64,000 nt of DNA from Klebsormidium nitens (GCA_000708835.1 DF237088.1:1-64000); one strand, 5' to 3'; counted from the stretch's first letter, positions 36,589 to 50,300 are shown. Numbers and translations are program-made. Notes: generated by a model from the sequence alone, not told the origin.

Positions 36589-39500
36589 TTAGCGCTTCAC
36601 CTGTAGCAAGTAAAGCCGCCGCCTGAGCCTGATTGTCTCGTGAGTGCGAACGCCCATCAAAAGCTCGGTGGTGCTCGCGCGTGCCAGCTCCAAAGACACT
36701 TCCTGGTCTCCCCTTCTCTCTGCGTAAGGGAACGCGTTGGCTTAGCAACCTACTTGCATGGTCAGTAAATAGGCCGCTCACTTTTCTGTGAAGCACTCAG
36801 CTTCGGACTGCGATATCAGTACCTTCTCCGGCAAGGCTTTTTGATCCGCGTTCACTCCGTGAGGCCGGGCAGTAGGGTAAGACACAGTAAGACAAACTTT
36901 CTGAAAGAGTAGCAAAATGAAGCAATATCAGTAAAATATGCACGCCTTACGATCAGATTGCGAGCGAGGTGCAAGAAAGACACGCGTCACGTTTCTAGAG
37001 TATCCAGGCTGTTACGTTCCTAAAGGTTTGAACGTTGCTTTGCAGGCTTACCTTCAATGACGAGCCGCTTAAAGCTCTCAATGACGTCATGTACGGACTG
37101 CCGCTGCTTTGGCCGCGTGCCACGTGGAAGCTGCCCGGCTGCGGCCGCGCCCATCTCGAGCGCCTGGATGGCACGTGCCGTCTCTTCGTCCCTGTCACAA
37201 TGAACGTCCGAGGCGTAAATAGAGCATCATTTTACATGGGTAGATTCCGCTTCAAACGTCTACTTTATGTACAAGGGGAAACTCAAGCATGCTCTGCTCC
37301 CTGCAACTCGCATGAGCGGCGACGGCGCTTTCCGACCCAGCCTTACATGCATTCAAAGTGCGGAACGAGTGTTGATCCTTTGCATGAAGAAGCATGCAGT
37401 CCCCCGCTTGCCACCTAAACCAGCAAACGCAAATGCCATACCGCGCTCTTCGCTGGGCGCTTTCCAACCAAACGGTTTCTGAGCTCCTAGGCATCTCTGC
37501 CACTGCTTATTCGCTTTTGACAAGTCACCAGATCGTGAACGACCAAACGTTCGACACGTCACTTCTTTCCTAGCAAGCGTCGCAGGACGCTTAAGACTCC
37601 AACATCTTCAAACCTTTAACGGCGCACCTTTTCATCTGCTCGGCTTTTGCCGTCTCCTCCGCCTCTCGGCCCATCGCAGCAATCGCAGCCGCCCGCGTTC
37701 CCGCTACTGGGCCTCTGCCACGTGGCACCGCTCCCACGGATCCGCCGTACCGGCTCAGGAAGTCGGCTTCTGCCTCGGCCGCCGCTGCGGCTCGGACAGC
37801 CTGCACAGAGTTTTGAATCAAGTGAGAAATGCCCGATTTCAATCGGGAAGATTACCTTTTGACTATTGAGGCTACCAATTTACATGCAAGAACAAGTAAG
37901 AAGAAATAAAGAATGGGGGCAGCCTTAGGCTGGATCAAGTAGCGCAGGCTTTGCCGAAGGCTGCGAGGTACGGCAGAGGGACGGCGAAGCGCTATGACAA
38001 CTGCGCCTCAGAAAAATCGGCGGATGGATGCAGGGAACTGGCGTGCAAAGAAAGGGGCCAACGTTCGACTTAGCTTCCGTCATGATGGATGAAAGAATGC
38101 TCGAAATTGAGACTTTTCGCTACAACGCCGCTGCCAGTGGAGAATGTGGAATCTGGAGGAACCGCTTCCAGCCAGCTTACGTTACAATTTTCGAAGATGG
38201 CCTGGACACAAGAAGTGCACGAGTTACCGAAAAGGCCCACTGACCGGATGCGAGTCCGCCAGCAGCCGGATCTTGAGCGTCGGCATGTGCGACCGCGACC
38301 CGTCCGCTCGTAACTCCACCCACACCGCCTGCATCAGCCCGTACGAATGCACCACGCTCCCGGTCCGCACGTCCGAAACCCGCAAACTGTTTCCCTCTTT
38401 CTGCAGCGCCAAGTGGGCGGTCCCCCAGGCCCCGTTTTCGGCGCCGTCGCTCGGCGGCACCAGCTTGCCGGCCTTGTCGCGCAGGTAAACAGGGCCCCGC
38501 AGGTCGTACTTGGGGACGAAGACCATGAGCCCGTGTGGGTGCACGCTGGTAACGATAGCCTTTTCCGCTGACGTGTGGTTTTGTAAGTATAGTAAAAGGT
38601 ACAGCTCTGAGCAGTCCTTCTGCGAGCGCTTGCTCGCGCGGTGCCGCTCGTTCAAATGGTCCGCGATCTCCTCCAGCTTCGGGGCGCTCGCTAACCCTCT
38701 TCTAACCGGCTCCGCGTTTCGCTCAGGGAAACTAGACGCTGACCCGTTTCTTAACCCACCGTCTTCCAGTGCCGCGATTAATTGCCGATGCACAAGCACG
38801 TCGGCGTACCGTCTGATGGGCGACGTAAAGTGAGTGTAGAACTCCAACGCGAGGCCGTAGTGGTAAAACCCGCTGGAACCCTCCAAACCCCCGCCGTTCG
38901 AGGCCGCCCCCGTGCAGATATACTGCGCCTCTGACATTGCCCGCGTCGCGATCGCGCGCAGCGCGTTCTGGACCGTCAGATCGAGCGCCCGGGTGCGATC
39001 CAACGACTGCGCGAGCGCGCGGTTGCTGCTGACGTCAAGGGGGCCCAGGCCGTACGCTTCGAAGCACTCCTGCAGCCGGTCGAAGCCGTCGGGGCGCGGA
39101 GGGGCGTGGTGACGCAAGAGTGACGTCGACGGGAAGGTGGAGAAGATGCGCTCGGCGACGGCGGAGTTGGCGGCAATCATCAGCTCGGCGACCACCCAGT
39201 TGACTTGGAGCTCCTGCGAAAGAAGTTCCGGAGTTGAGGTGTACAGCATCTAATGACAGATCCACACACGAAAATGCTCGGGGGGAGAAAACGTCTGAGG
39301 CACCGCATATCAGTGAGGATCGATTACGATGTTGTCGGTTTTCTCTCGTAAGGAACAACTAGTAGGGCTGCAAGAGGTTGCAACCTCTTGGGAGCGGATC
39401 AAGCATTGACCAACCGACCGTCTTTGACCATACCCGTAACCAAAGCAGAGCATCGCGCAAGACATCCTTGAAAAGGAGCGCCCAGGCTGACCCTCCGCCT

Positions 39501-42500
39501 GCGGTGTCTCCATTCTTCCTCCAAGTCTATTGTCCTCACAAGTTCAACCGGCCAAACACCTCCGGGTCCCTCACTGCATGGCAACAACCTACACAACGCC
39601 TTAAAGTTTTGAAACCCAAAAAGCCCGAAACCCCAAACCCTAGAACCTCTTACCTGCTTGGTGATGACCTTCATCGGCGCCCCGGTCGCGGCATCCGTCT
39701 CGAACCGGAGCTCCGCGCTCGCGAGCTCCAGCGCGCCCGCGGCCTCGCGGCGGCCCCGAAGGGCCCGCGACAGGGCGGCCAGCAGGGAGAGGTCCAGCTG
39801 GAGGAGCCCGCGCTCGGACTCCCCACCGGACACCTCCGGACAGTTCCGACCGTCCAAAATCGCTTGCGCCTGCGCGAAAACAGCAGAAGGCTTTTGAGAA
39901 CGATGCTGCGGTCTTTGGAGGACGGGTTTTGATAGCCCTCGGCCATCCAAGGAAGGGGTCTGAATTGGGTGCTGCTCACTTTCGTGATGCGAGCTGACGA
40001 AGGACTCACACACCAGACAAGATGATTCCTTCAAAGATTTCCTGATCGTAGAACGCAGCGTGGGAGTCTGTAGAGCCTTTGTACGTTTTCAAAACAGGAA
40101 AAAACTGGAGACTGCGAACCAGGATTCGGCGTACTGCATACTCTCTTGCAACCGACTCTCAGTCTGAAACTGCTCAGCAACCTACCTGCGGATAGCTCAG
40201 CTGATGCCGGTTGTGTATAACCGTCCGCCCGAACCAGGGTCGGCCCACGATCGACGGGCCAGATGGGTCCACGTGCCAGACCACGCTGACCGCGAGGCGA
40301 TCCTGGCCGCCCACGAGCGAGCAAAGGTCCTCCGCCAGAAGTTTTGGGAGCATGTCGAAGCGCCGGTCGACCAAATACACCGTCGTGCCACGAGCTCGCG
40401 CCTCGAGGTCCAATAGGCTATTGTGCCGGACGAAGTAGGAGACGTCCGCGATGTGAACGCCCACCTGTGTGGATGATGAGGGATAGAAAAGGATGCGTAA
40501 GAGCGCGCGTAGCGATGCGTTTGGCTTGAGCGTGCATAGACGTTCCCTCGCGCGGACGCTTGCTCCTTACAGCAGACTTGAATCACTTCACCAACAGATG
40601 CAGAGTGAGTTTGTAAATCGAGGCCGTCAATGAACAAGCTGGTGACAGACGGACGCATTGTTTTTACGTTCAAAAGGTGCTTTTTGTAATCAATAAGAGA
40701 GACGGCATTCATATTCTCCGGTTGATCTTTTGGAAGTCATTCGAAGTCAAACGAAACATCAAGCTTAAGCATGGTAAGTGAGCTCTCAAACTCCGGACCC
40801 ACCTCAGCAGTGCCGTCGGGCAGCCATCTTACGGACAGCACGTCGTCCACGTCCTTGCTGCCCGGGGGGTCGATGCTGCAGGCCCGGTGATCGTGCCGCA
40901 AGTCGCGTCGCGCCGAGATCTCCACCCGGGGAATGCTCCACGGCGTGGGGGGAAGCTCCTGCAGCGCCCTGTACCGGGGGTACATTTTGATTTAGGAGAT
41001 GCATTTTGAACTAACGTCAGCAGTTTTCTGCTGCTAAGGGGCAAAGCGGCAGCGACCAGTTGGTGCTTTTTGTATGTTCGCTGGACATGGACGAAGAACG
41101 GAGTCTTTCACTGAGACAATCAAAAGCGACATGCCAGAGGACGACAATCTACTGACTATTGTCGCCGTAGGCAACCCGCTACGGATGCTCCTTGTAAAAC
41201 ATCGTCCCACGTTCTTCTAAAATACCCCAACCCATCGTAAAGACTTTTCAACCAACCCGCAAGCCAAATCCAACTCGAAAAAGTTATTGAAACATTAAGC
41301 TGCTTTAAGGGGAAAAGCAGCTAAACAAGCCGCTCGAAAGAAGCACCCTGGTACCGATGCTCTTCTAAGCTCCAACTTTCAAATCTGCTCGCATACCCAC
41401 CCGGTGCTGAACGGCGCCACCTCGATGCCGTTCTCCACGAGCAGGCTCTCGCTCTCCGCTCTCAGGTCGCCAATCGGGCCAACCAGGCGTGCCACGTGTC
41501 CATGCGGGAACGCCGTGTCGCGCTCCCAGCCGTCGACCCGCACGACGAACCGCTGGCCGGCCAGGCGCGCCACCTGGCGCGTTCGCAATCTCACAAAGGG
41601 GATCCGACGGTCCATAGGAACGGCGAGAACGGCCTCGGTCCGGCCGCTGTCAGTGGAACCTGCACAAGGAATGAAGGGCAAACGAGATGATTGAAACGTG
41701 CGAATGACGTAGATTCGTGAGAGTGCTTAGCGTGGGAATCAAAAGCGGACGGAGAAGCGTCCAAAACACCTAATGACTTGAATAGACTTTTGCTTCAACG
41801 AGACGATCACTTGGAAGGTTCCAAAGCGGACTTTTCCAGCAGCTGATTCAGGGCTCACTTCAAATTCCTTAATTGATTATTTGTGTCGAGCCGATCATTC
41901 ACTTACTGATACGGCTACAAGAAAAGGGCAGGGCAGATGTAAGGTGAAACATCAGCGGAAGGCCGACCTTCGAACGGCTCTACAAGCAGCCTTGGCTCGA
42001 GACCCTGTGACCCAAACTTCGAAGACAGACTCACCCAAGCTCTTTTCATCGTCCTTCTGCAAACACGCCACGTAGTCCCTCGCCGCCCGCTGCACTATCC
42101 CCACCACCTCTCCAGTGGGCACTCTTTCCCCCTGCTTCTCTTCCCCCTCCGCGTGTGAACTTCCTTCCATTCCCCCTCTTTCTGCAGTTCCAACCCCAAC
42201 TTTCGGCGTCCCGTTTGACTGCCCGCTTCTTTCTCCGGTCACCGTTTGCCGGAGGGAACCTTCGCCAGGTAAGCCTTCCTTAAGTAATTCGTCGTTTGAC
42301 TGGGCCTCGGCAGGGCCTGTCTCCAGCTCTGCTTCGACCTCCTCTTCTTCCGGCCCCAATATCGGGTCTTCCGACGGAACAGCGGCTGCTTCCGCCACGT
42401 GGGAGCCACGTGGTCGACCGACCTTGGGGCTGCGCCACTGCTCGCGAGGGAGAAGTCGTACCTGAACGCGGCGGAAGCTTTCAAGTGTTAATACACTGAT

Positions 42501-45500
42501 TACCTGGAGGCTATCGGATTTTTGAAACAGAAAGAGGAGGTCACTAACAAGCCATGAAGTGAAGGCTGCGGTTTCGCTTCTCCGGATTTCCCCTGACGAA
42601 CTCAGCTCGCTTTGCTTCGAAACCCTCACTGAGAGTTTTAAAAGCCGTGCCTTTCGAAGTATTGCCAGGAGTCTCGTCAGAGTTGCACTATGTACCGGGG
42701 ACGCTAGGTAACCGTGCCGAATCAGGGGCCTGATCAAGGAGGAGCAAAGAATAGTAGAAGAGCATCAACAGAAACTTACCGCGACCAGGTCCCCTTGCAA
42801 AGCCCGGTTCTGCAGGCGCCGCCCCGGGATGAAGATCTCGTGACGAGAGGCCTCCCCCTTGTTGCTGCACGAGGGAGACTGGATGAGACTCTTCATAGAG
42901 GAACTGACAACACGTTGGGAGATGGAAGCCAAGTGAGGAGTGCATAGTTCACAAGATTTCGGAACCAGTACGGTTTGAAAGGACGAGCAAGGAGCGGTCC
43001 GAATTCCATTTCGACAGCGGCGTAAATGCCAGCTTCAGCTGTCTCGCTCGAACGCGTCAAGGCACTGCAGCATTGAACAACAAAAAATCGAGCATAACGA
43101 GATCTCAAGATGAAACGTCGAGAAGAACAGGGGAGGTTGACGAGCTTCCAAACGGGGAGGCACAGGGATCGTACCTCGGTCGAACGAATGCTTCGTCCGG
43201 GGCTTGGCGGCTGACTTGGAAGACACCGACACGGATGGTGCCGTCCGAAAGACCGTCCTCGATCGCGTGAGCTGAAAGACGTCAGAGGAACGATGCATGT
43301 GAGTAAGCAAAGGCGGTCTAACAACATCGTTCGCAGATAGCTGCGCTTGTTAGACCTACAAGATAGCATCATGAGCGTTTGTCAAGGGCCAAAGAAGCGA
43401 CAAGCTGCAGGAGAAAGCGCAGGCAATAAACACTGAAGACTAATATGCTTTTTGTCGTCACAAGTAAGTAAAATTCTGGCTACTTTGGAAAAATGCAAAA
43501 GATCTTGGAAAAGCTCTGACCTGGAAGAAATGGAGGATAGGAAGTTCCCTTCCCGATGGTTGCCCGGGGCTCAGAAGGCAAAGCTTCTGTTGCCTCTGTC
43601 CGAGAATGGTCCTGCAATAGCAAGATCCACAGTATTCACCAAGGTTTCTACTTTTCTGAACGGTGACCTCCCCAATTGTGGCCTTGCGAGCTGTCACAAT
43701 TATGCATGCACGTGAAACGAGAGGCCATTTTGCTAGTTAGGGTCAAAAAATAAAGCTGCGTGGGCTGAAAATCGCGTTCAGGCGGTTTCAGTCTATGCTT
43801 CGGAAACAAGGCCACATTATTGTGCAGGATTGCAACGCAACACGCTGGTGCAAGGTAATTAGATCAGGCCACTCAACTTACGCAAGATAAATTAACGACT
43901 TCTTATCCTCGTCAATGACTTTGCAAAGCAGCGCTGACTTACCAACGCCTCGAAGAGCTCGAGCACCTCGGAGTCGTGCCGCCAGAACCGATGGAAGTAC
44001 TCGGAGCCGCTCAGAACCTGGAAAGAGAAAAGAACGGTTTTTGCGATCAGCTGACACCCAGCAAAAAGGCCGCTCGGCATCAGCTCTGTGACAGGCCATC
44101 CGCCAATCCGTTTCCAGTGGGGTTCATCGAAGCCAACGAACGTCCGAGAAAAGTTGTCGGAGGCGATGCCCGGACGTTTGAGCCTTCGAAGCGTGGCCAA
44201 AGGTGACCGCTGTATTTTTCCAGTGACGTCGAGATCATCGCACGGCTCGGAACTCGCATAAATTGACAGAGTACCTTCCACATCCGTACTGGCAAATCCC
44301 TCAGTTATGATCATTTTCAACAAGAGTTTCTGTACGCGTCGACACATTTTCAGACCTGCAATGAATCTTAGGAGGAGACTGCTGCACCATTCCTTCTCGG
44401 ACCGCAGGCTCACCTGCACGCCTGTCCTCAGCAGCCGCTGCCGGACGCCTTCGGACGCCTCCGTCAGCTGGTCGGACAGCACCACAATCAGCGTCCGCTG
44501 CTGCAAGTGCTCCGCAAACCACGCCGCAGTGGCCTGGATACCAGCGTCTAGCCCGTGCTTCTTCGGAGGGATCCCCCTGTTTTGGCTTCCGTTGATTGGG
44601 TGAGGAGAAATGCTTTTCGAGGGATGGTCGGGTTTGGGGGTGTAGTCCTGGCGCATGAGCCACGTGTAGAGGCAGTGCTGGTCGTCGAAGAAGGAGCTCT
44701 GGCGGCGCCGGTCGGAGTAGAGGGATCTGCGAACAATGAGGTTGTTAGAGGTTTGTTAGAGGTCTGTTAGACGTTTGTTAGACGTTTGTCAGAGGTTTGT
44801 TAGCTTTCGGGAATCCGTTTCAGGCCAGAAGTAACGTGTGGACCTCACAAACAGATTGAATCGATCTACACGTTATATCAAGCTTGCTAAGCGAAGAAGG
44901 GAATCTATGCTCCTAGTTCTAGTGATAGGCTCTGCAAATACGAAATGCTCAACGAAGTTGCTGTGATACGAGTGATTTCCCCTCCTTTACGTCACGTGTT
45001 CTTCCCGAGGATTCCTTGAGCAGCTCCCAGAAGCGTGAAAAAATCATACAGTTTCGCAAACCTCATTTGCCTAGCGGCAATCAGTTGACAAGGAGAGACT
45101 CACTTCAAACGAGGGGTCTTCCGCTGATTCACCTTCTGAAGCACCTGGGAGAAAGGGAGAAAATCTCAGCTCAAAGATGGCACGACGAGCTTGTGAGTGC
45201 ATTCCCTACGATCATGGCGATAATTGACAAGAAACGTGCATGTCTTTGGCAGCTTCTGTAACATCTTTCTTATAAAGATCATGAAGAAACTCGAGCTGTG
45301 CACCCAACCAAAGGCCCCATGTCCACGAAGGTAGACCAGGGTACAGGAATTGAATTGATGGACTGGTAAAGTACTTACTTCTTTGATCACGGAGGCCAGG
45401 TAGATGACCCCAGTGAGCTGGGGTAGCTCGAGAATCTCCTGGTAGTCAAGGACGGCTTGGGCGTCTGGTATCTGGAAGCATCAAAGCAAAATGCTACTGA

Positions 45501-46077
45501 CTTTGAAGCTTGAATCTAGGTCGAAACCTTCATTATGCCATCATTTGAGGACTTTAAGTGATGGTCTCAGAATCATAAGTACTGCCCTGAGATACTCTCC
45601 TAGGAGTACTAGTTGATCATCTGTTTCACTCAATGAAACAGACAATTTCGATATATTCCACTGGGCAAGCTCACCAAGTAGTGAGACGCCTGTCTCGACA
45701 AGGGGGGGCTCTCTTGCTGGCAGCCGCTAGGGCAATCTTGCGCCCCACAAGGGATGTCATCCCGGAGGTAGTGTTCCTCGCTTAGAAGTGAGACAGCCTG
45801 GGTGCGCTTCCTGAACTTTGTTGCCACCCTGACCTGCATCAATCAGGCAGGAAGATGTCCATGGAACGCAGACGTTGATTAGCTGATCCTTCAAGTCTGC
45901 CCTGAGAAGCAGCTGAGAAGTGGCTGCTTGCCACCGACTGTTGGACCTTGAAAAGGTTCTGAGGACCATCAGGCGAAGAAGAGATTATCGAGAACAAGCA
46001 GCAAAGACTTTGCTCCCTCTTACTACTCAAAGTAGGCCACTTAAAGTATGCCAATGAATCTTTTCTTACCCTCCCAT
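36589..46077 (-). CDS. RRP44: exosome 3'-5' exonuclease and endonuclease RRP44/DIS3
   Basis: Catalytic subunit of the RNA exosome. Eighteen exons: 46077-46070, 45828-45675, 45471-45379, 45144-45104, 44726-44414, 44017-43943, 43611-43521, 43271-43175, 42864-42780, 42461-42035, 41659-41401, 40968-40803, 40464-40186, 39869-39654, 39213-38245, 37800-37628, 37191-37052, 36719-36589; 1238 aa. Order: CR3 Cys motif (CGAQDCPSGC), PIN domain (HYLIPDAQ, HGLDAG, VVLSDQ keep the acidic residues, though the usual PDTN is PDAQ), cold-shock domains, RNB with DPPGSKDVDD and YTHFTSPIRRYAD, and S1. Exon 10 has an acidic Glu-rich linker. Exons 16-18 add about 147 Ala/Arg-rich residues after S1 that I do not recognise. 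The 8-nt first exon (MGG) is inferred from phase and family length; exon 2 onward is secure. Confidence 0.9.
44741..44803. repeat. 11-bp minisatellite in an RRP44 intron
   Basis: Unit GTTTGTTAGAG, with variants GTCTGTTAGAC and GTTTGTTAGAC, at 44751-44761, 44762-44772, 44773-44783, 44784-44794 and a partial unit to 44803; a degenerate copy precedes at 44741. It lies just upstream (in gene sense) of the acceptor of the exon starting at 44726. Confidence 0.85.
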
Positions 46078-47323
46078 TTGAAAATTCTGACCAGAAATCA
46101 ACACACGATCCAATCACTGATTCAAGCCAGCCACCAGTGCAGTTCAATGAAGCGCTGCTTGCAATGCTGTCAACTCTGCATTCGATGACTGAGGTGGTGG
46201 AGGAGCTCAGGATCCACCTGCCGCGCCACCCATTTGCTTTCCATGGTTGGCGAGCTTGTAGTGGTGTTCGCCACCCCGCTTGAAAGTCAGCATGCATTAA
46301 CATGCCCTCATCGCTCAACCTGCAACAATGCACTGCATACTTATTGACAGGTGAACCCTGCTGATACGAGGCGCCACTCTTGACCTTCCACCATGGATCC
46401 AATATGGACCCTCGAGGAGTTTTTAACGGTTCGTGCAGTGGGCTCAAGGCGTGTTCAGAACTGAGTCATGGACGGGACTATATGTGGTCTGGCTGTAATA
46501 TGCGCGCACAATTTCGATTGTCATGTTGTGCCTCTATGTCCATATCCTTCCTACAGCTCTTCAACGACGTGGCGTCACATGATCAAGCACTACAAGCCTT
46601 CAGCAAGCAGCCGGGGCCCTGACTTAGCCCGTAGTCAACTTCTCTAGCGAACCCCACTGATCACGAGTGGAGGGGAAGTTTTGCCTATGACTTAGTCAGC
46701 CCGGCTGTGACTTCTTCTGGAGCACGCCCTGTAGCATATGGGTAGGAGGCCCCCTTCCTCCCCTCCCGTTGACACGTTAAGTGTTGATTCTTAGCAATAC
46801 AACTTCAAATATACATTGAGATTAGCCATCTAGATAAAAAGTTGATAGATAAATAATTTTATATATTGACGCTGTTATATTGCTAGGAATTGAACGCTTG
46901 ATCGTTAGGTGAGGTCCTGTAGATAAATCCGTCCAATCACATGTACACTATTTCTTCGCCCCCTGGGCTATACCGAAAGAAACCATCAAATGGTGAGTGG
47001 GACAGCACAAGAAGCTGGCGTTTAAGATGGACTAGGGATGCATATACGGGGGTCATGGGGGATGTTGTTTGGCGACATATTCAGAATATATCGGAATATA
47101 TGTTTGTCAGAAAACCCTATACTTGACACCAGACTGCTGAGGACACAAACAGTAAGCATTCGTTGCATTTAGGCGTCAATGATCCTCCCTCAGACCGGAT
47201 ATAAGCGGAGGAAAGTTAACCCTGATCGAGAGGGCCTTTCCTTCTTGCATATATCATATTAGGTGTGCAGCGTTTTTCAAGTTTCAGAATCAAAGAGCTG
47301 AGCAGACATTCCAACTGGTTGTC
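46078..47323. promoter_or_regulatory. divergent intergenic region between RRP44 and TL15-like genes
   Basis: 1.2 kb between starts on opposite strands. It contains an AT-rich stretch with a candidate MITE (46777-46901) and repeated GAATATAT words near 47085-47105. The long minus-strand open frame at 45839-46447 overlaps an RRP44 exon in another frame and looks fortuitous. Confidence 0.4.
46777..46901. mobile_element. candidate MITE with ~27-bp terminal inverted repeats
   Basis: The left arm 46777-46803 (TTAAGTGTTGATTCTTAGCA...) and the reverse complement of the right arm 46874-46901 agree at roughly 80% of positions, with best identity over TAGCAATA. The 70-bp interior is AT-rich and non-coding. 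A clear target-site duplication was not found, so this may be only a chance dyad. Confidence 0.35.
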
Positions 47324-50300
47324 ATGGCGTCGTCTTCTATTGCTGCATTGCCCTCTGCAACTCTAGTTCCTTGCTCAAGGTGGTCGACCCAACAACTGAA
47401 GACAGCTCCCCATGGACTGCCAGAGCTGCTGAAACCGTGTCACTGTGTGCGGCGTCCTCGCTGCATGCCAACAGCACCCAAGGTACTCGCACATCCTTTC
47501 TATTGGTCCAATTGGTTGTGGTTACGCCCTCTTTTTCAAGAATCCTTGGATAGAGAAGCTCTGTGACGCCTTTCTGCAGCTCTCCCTTCAGAAGAACTCA
47601 TTTGTTGGTGATTATGAGCTAGTGCCTTCATAACATGAATGACCACTTTGACATGAATGCCATGTGTTTTATGAACCAATGTCTCTTGGGCCGGCTGGTT
47701 TGAGTTCCTGAGCCGTCTTCAAGTTAGCCTATTGGGTCAACTCATTAGAGCCTAGTCCTACACTCCTCAGTTCGATCACATAGCGCATCTCCCCAAAGAA
47801 CGCCAACCAGTTGTTCCATTCGTTCGCTAGTCCGCGTTGGCTCGATGTTTCCTCATGTCGTTCATCAGTTACGATTGCATTGGTGCGCAGGCTTCTTATG
47901 AGGAGCCTCCTCTGGGGCGAAGGGATGCTCTTTTTGTGGGGGTTGCCGGAGCTGCGCTGAGCGCCCTGGTGGGGGCTGCAGTGATGTTGCAACCGGTGGA
48001 TGTGGCGCAAGCATACCTGGTGAGAAGGCCAGCTGTGGAGCGTGCCACCACAATCATAGACAAGATAGGATATGCTCCTGTCCGATGGAAAGAAAATAAT
48101 TTCAGCATTTCCTTATCTGGACATGATCACACCGCTTTGGGATGTCCCATAAGTCTAGTGACGAGGCTGGCCGAGATTTTATCAATTCTAGACAGTGTGT
48201 CATGTCGCAATTGGGGAGCGCGCAAATACGATCGACTTTTCTTCAGTTATAGAGCCTCGTGCGGTCTTTTTGAGGTGTGGGGGTAGGTTGTGAAACGCAC
48301 CTTGCTGAACAGAGTTTCTCAAGTGATATGAAGCTAGGATGTTGTCCAATCCGCCGTCTCCCCTGGCATCATACAAAATGACAATATGCAAACACAAGTT
48401 ATTGTTGAGTCAGGACTAGATTTTCAACAATAAGTGTTCCGCTTCAGCTTTGGCTTGCACAAAAAGAAGCTGTCACTGTCATCCATGAACAAGCTACAAG
48501 GGAATCCTTGAAAGGGTGGTACTCAGCAAGGCGGTGAAGGTCTTTGTGACTTGCTGAACCATTTCTAAACACCCTCAACCTCTTTACAACAAACTGAAGT
48601 GAGGCTATATGTAAATGAGGTCCAACAAACTGAAGTGAGGTCACAGACTAAAAGTGGGGTTCTTTGATCTTGTCCGACAGGGTGGCGGCCCCTATGGCCG
48701 GCAAGTAACGCGGGGCCAGGACCTGAGTGGACAGGACTTCAGCAACCTGGACCTGACGGGCCAAGACTTCAAAACAGTGAGCCAAAACAAACGCCCCTCA
48801 TCTGAAAACGCCCTCTCAAAACCCAATTAACAAAGCAGATGAGGAAAATTTGCATAGACTCAGGCTGCAAGCCCAGGCGTCTCTGTTGCATCTTCAAAGC
48901 CGTTAAACTTCTTGCCTGGCAATGGATGCTGGCAGAATTCTGCCAACGCTGCTGGTGGGACCGAAAGGCTGGAAAGTTCGTTTCAAGCAACGGCACAGAC
49001 AGGCTTGAGAGAAAGTTCTGGTCTTCCACAGTTGGCCATCGCACCAAAGAACTCAAATGCAGGGAATTCAACAGTGCACGTCAGCAGGGGCTAACGATTG
49101 CTCAGCAATACTGCATAGTGACCAGTCCGCATGTCCCATTTGGCTCTGGCTGCAGTCCATCCTCCGGCAGACTACCTTCAAGAACTCAAAGCTAGCAGGG
49201 GCGAGTTTTTTTGACGCTGACCTGGCAGGTGGGCCTCATTCACATCAAAGTCGCCTCGCCGATTTTGGGGACCACACCACTCTGTTGCCTTCTCTTGGCT
49301 TGTTGCATTGTTGAAGAAAACTTGTTGATCCGAGCGTTGCCTGATGCATGCACTCCCTGGACCGCACTTGATCTGCACGGGTACTTTTGACCAAAGCATG
49401 ATCTGCTGACATCGTCAGGAGTAGGGTCCCTCTTGTCTCAATCTATAACCGTGGTCTTCTTACAGGGGCTGACTTCTCGAACACTGACCTTCGTGGGGCG
49501 GACTTTTCGCTCTGCAGAGCGACCCAGGTAGGCTGAGCCCTTTTCAACATGGCACTTCGCAGGACTATAAGACACTACTTCTTGAGCCTTTCGTGGTGCG
49601 CAGTCCTTGATTAGAATGCTATGAGATTGTGAGCGCAGGATAACATGAACGCACTCTATTGCAACCATTTCACGGCCCAAGTTCTGTAATTGGCAATACA
49701 GAACCTGGATGAAGTCCCAGGTTTATCAGATTGCTCTACAGACTGTAGGAATGGAACCGCTTCTTTTGGCTTCTGCCAGAATGCAGAATCAGGTTCGTTT
49801 TCAAGACTGCGGTCGATAATTCCAGACCAGAGAGTTCTCCATATATGAACGTGTCGCTAAGTTCGTACTCTCTTGAAGCGCTTTTGGGGCCGAGCAGGTG
49901 AATCTTGCTTGGTAGATTACAGACTACGGAAAGTCAGAGGCGCGTCCAGTCCTAGCAACCCTTCATAAGCGTCTGCTCGCATCCTTTTCAATTCAGTTTT
50001 CCTTGGATCCCACTTGGCAGGTCAATTTCACTGGTGCCATCTTTGAGGGCGCAACTGTGACTGGCAACACCCAATTCAAAGGCTCCAATGTAACGGATAC
50101 AGGTAAACATTCCAGCCTCTCTCGCTCAGACGAGCAAGAGCGGCAGCGTTCTGAGAATCATGTCCATTCTATCACGAGAATCGGATGCGAGATCGGGAAA
50201 GGTTGCACTTTGAATGACTTCTCGTTACTAAGTGCAAGTCTTATCTGACGCTTCTATTCCATTTTTGCGGCCACGATTGATAGCACTTGTTTGTCTGATC

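Noticed and set aside
45839-46447. 202-residue minus-strand open frame upstream of RRP44
   Set aside because: It ends in another frame inside RRP44 exon 2, has no family features and no splice partner; probably UTR or intron.
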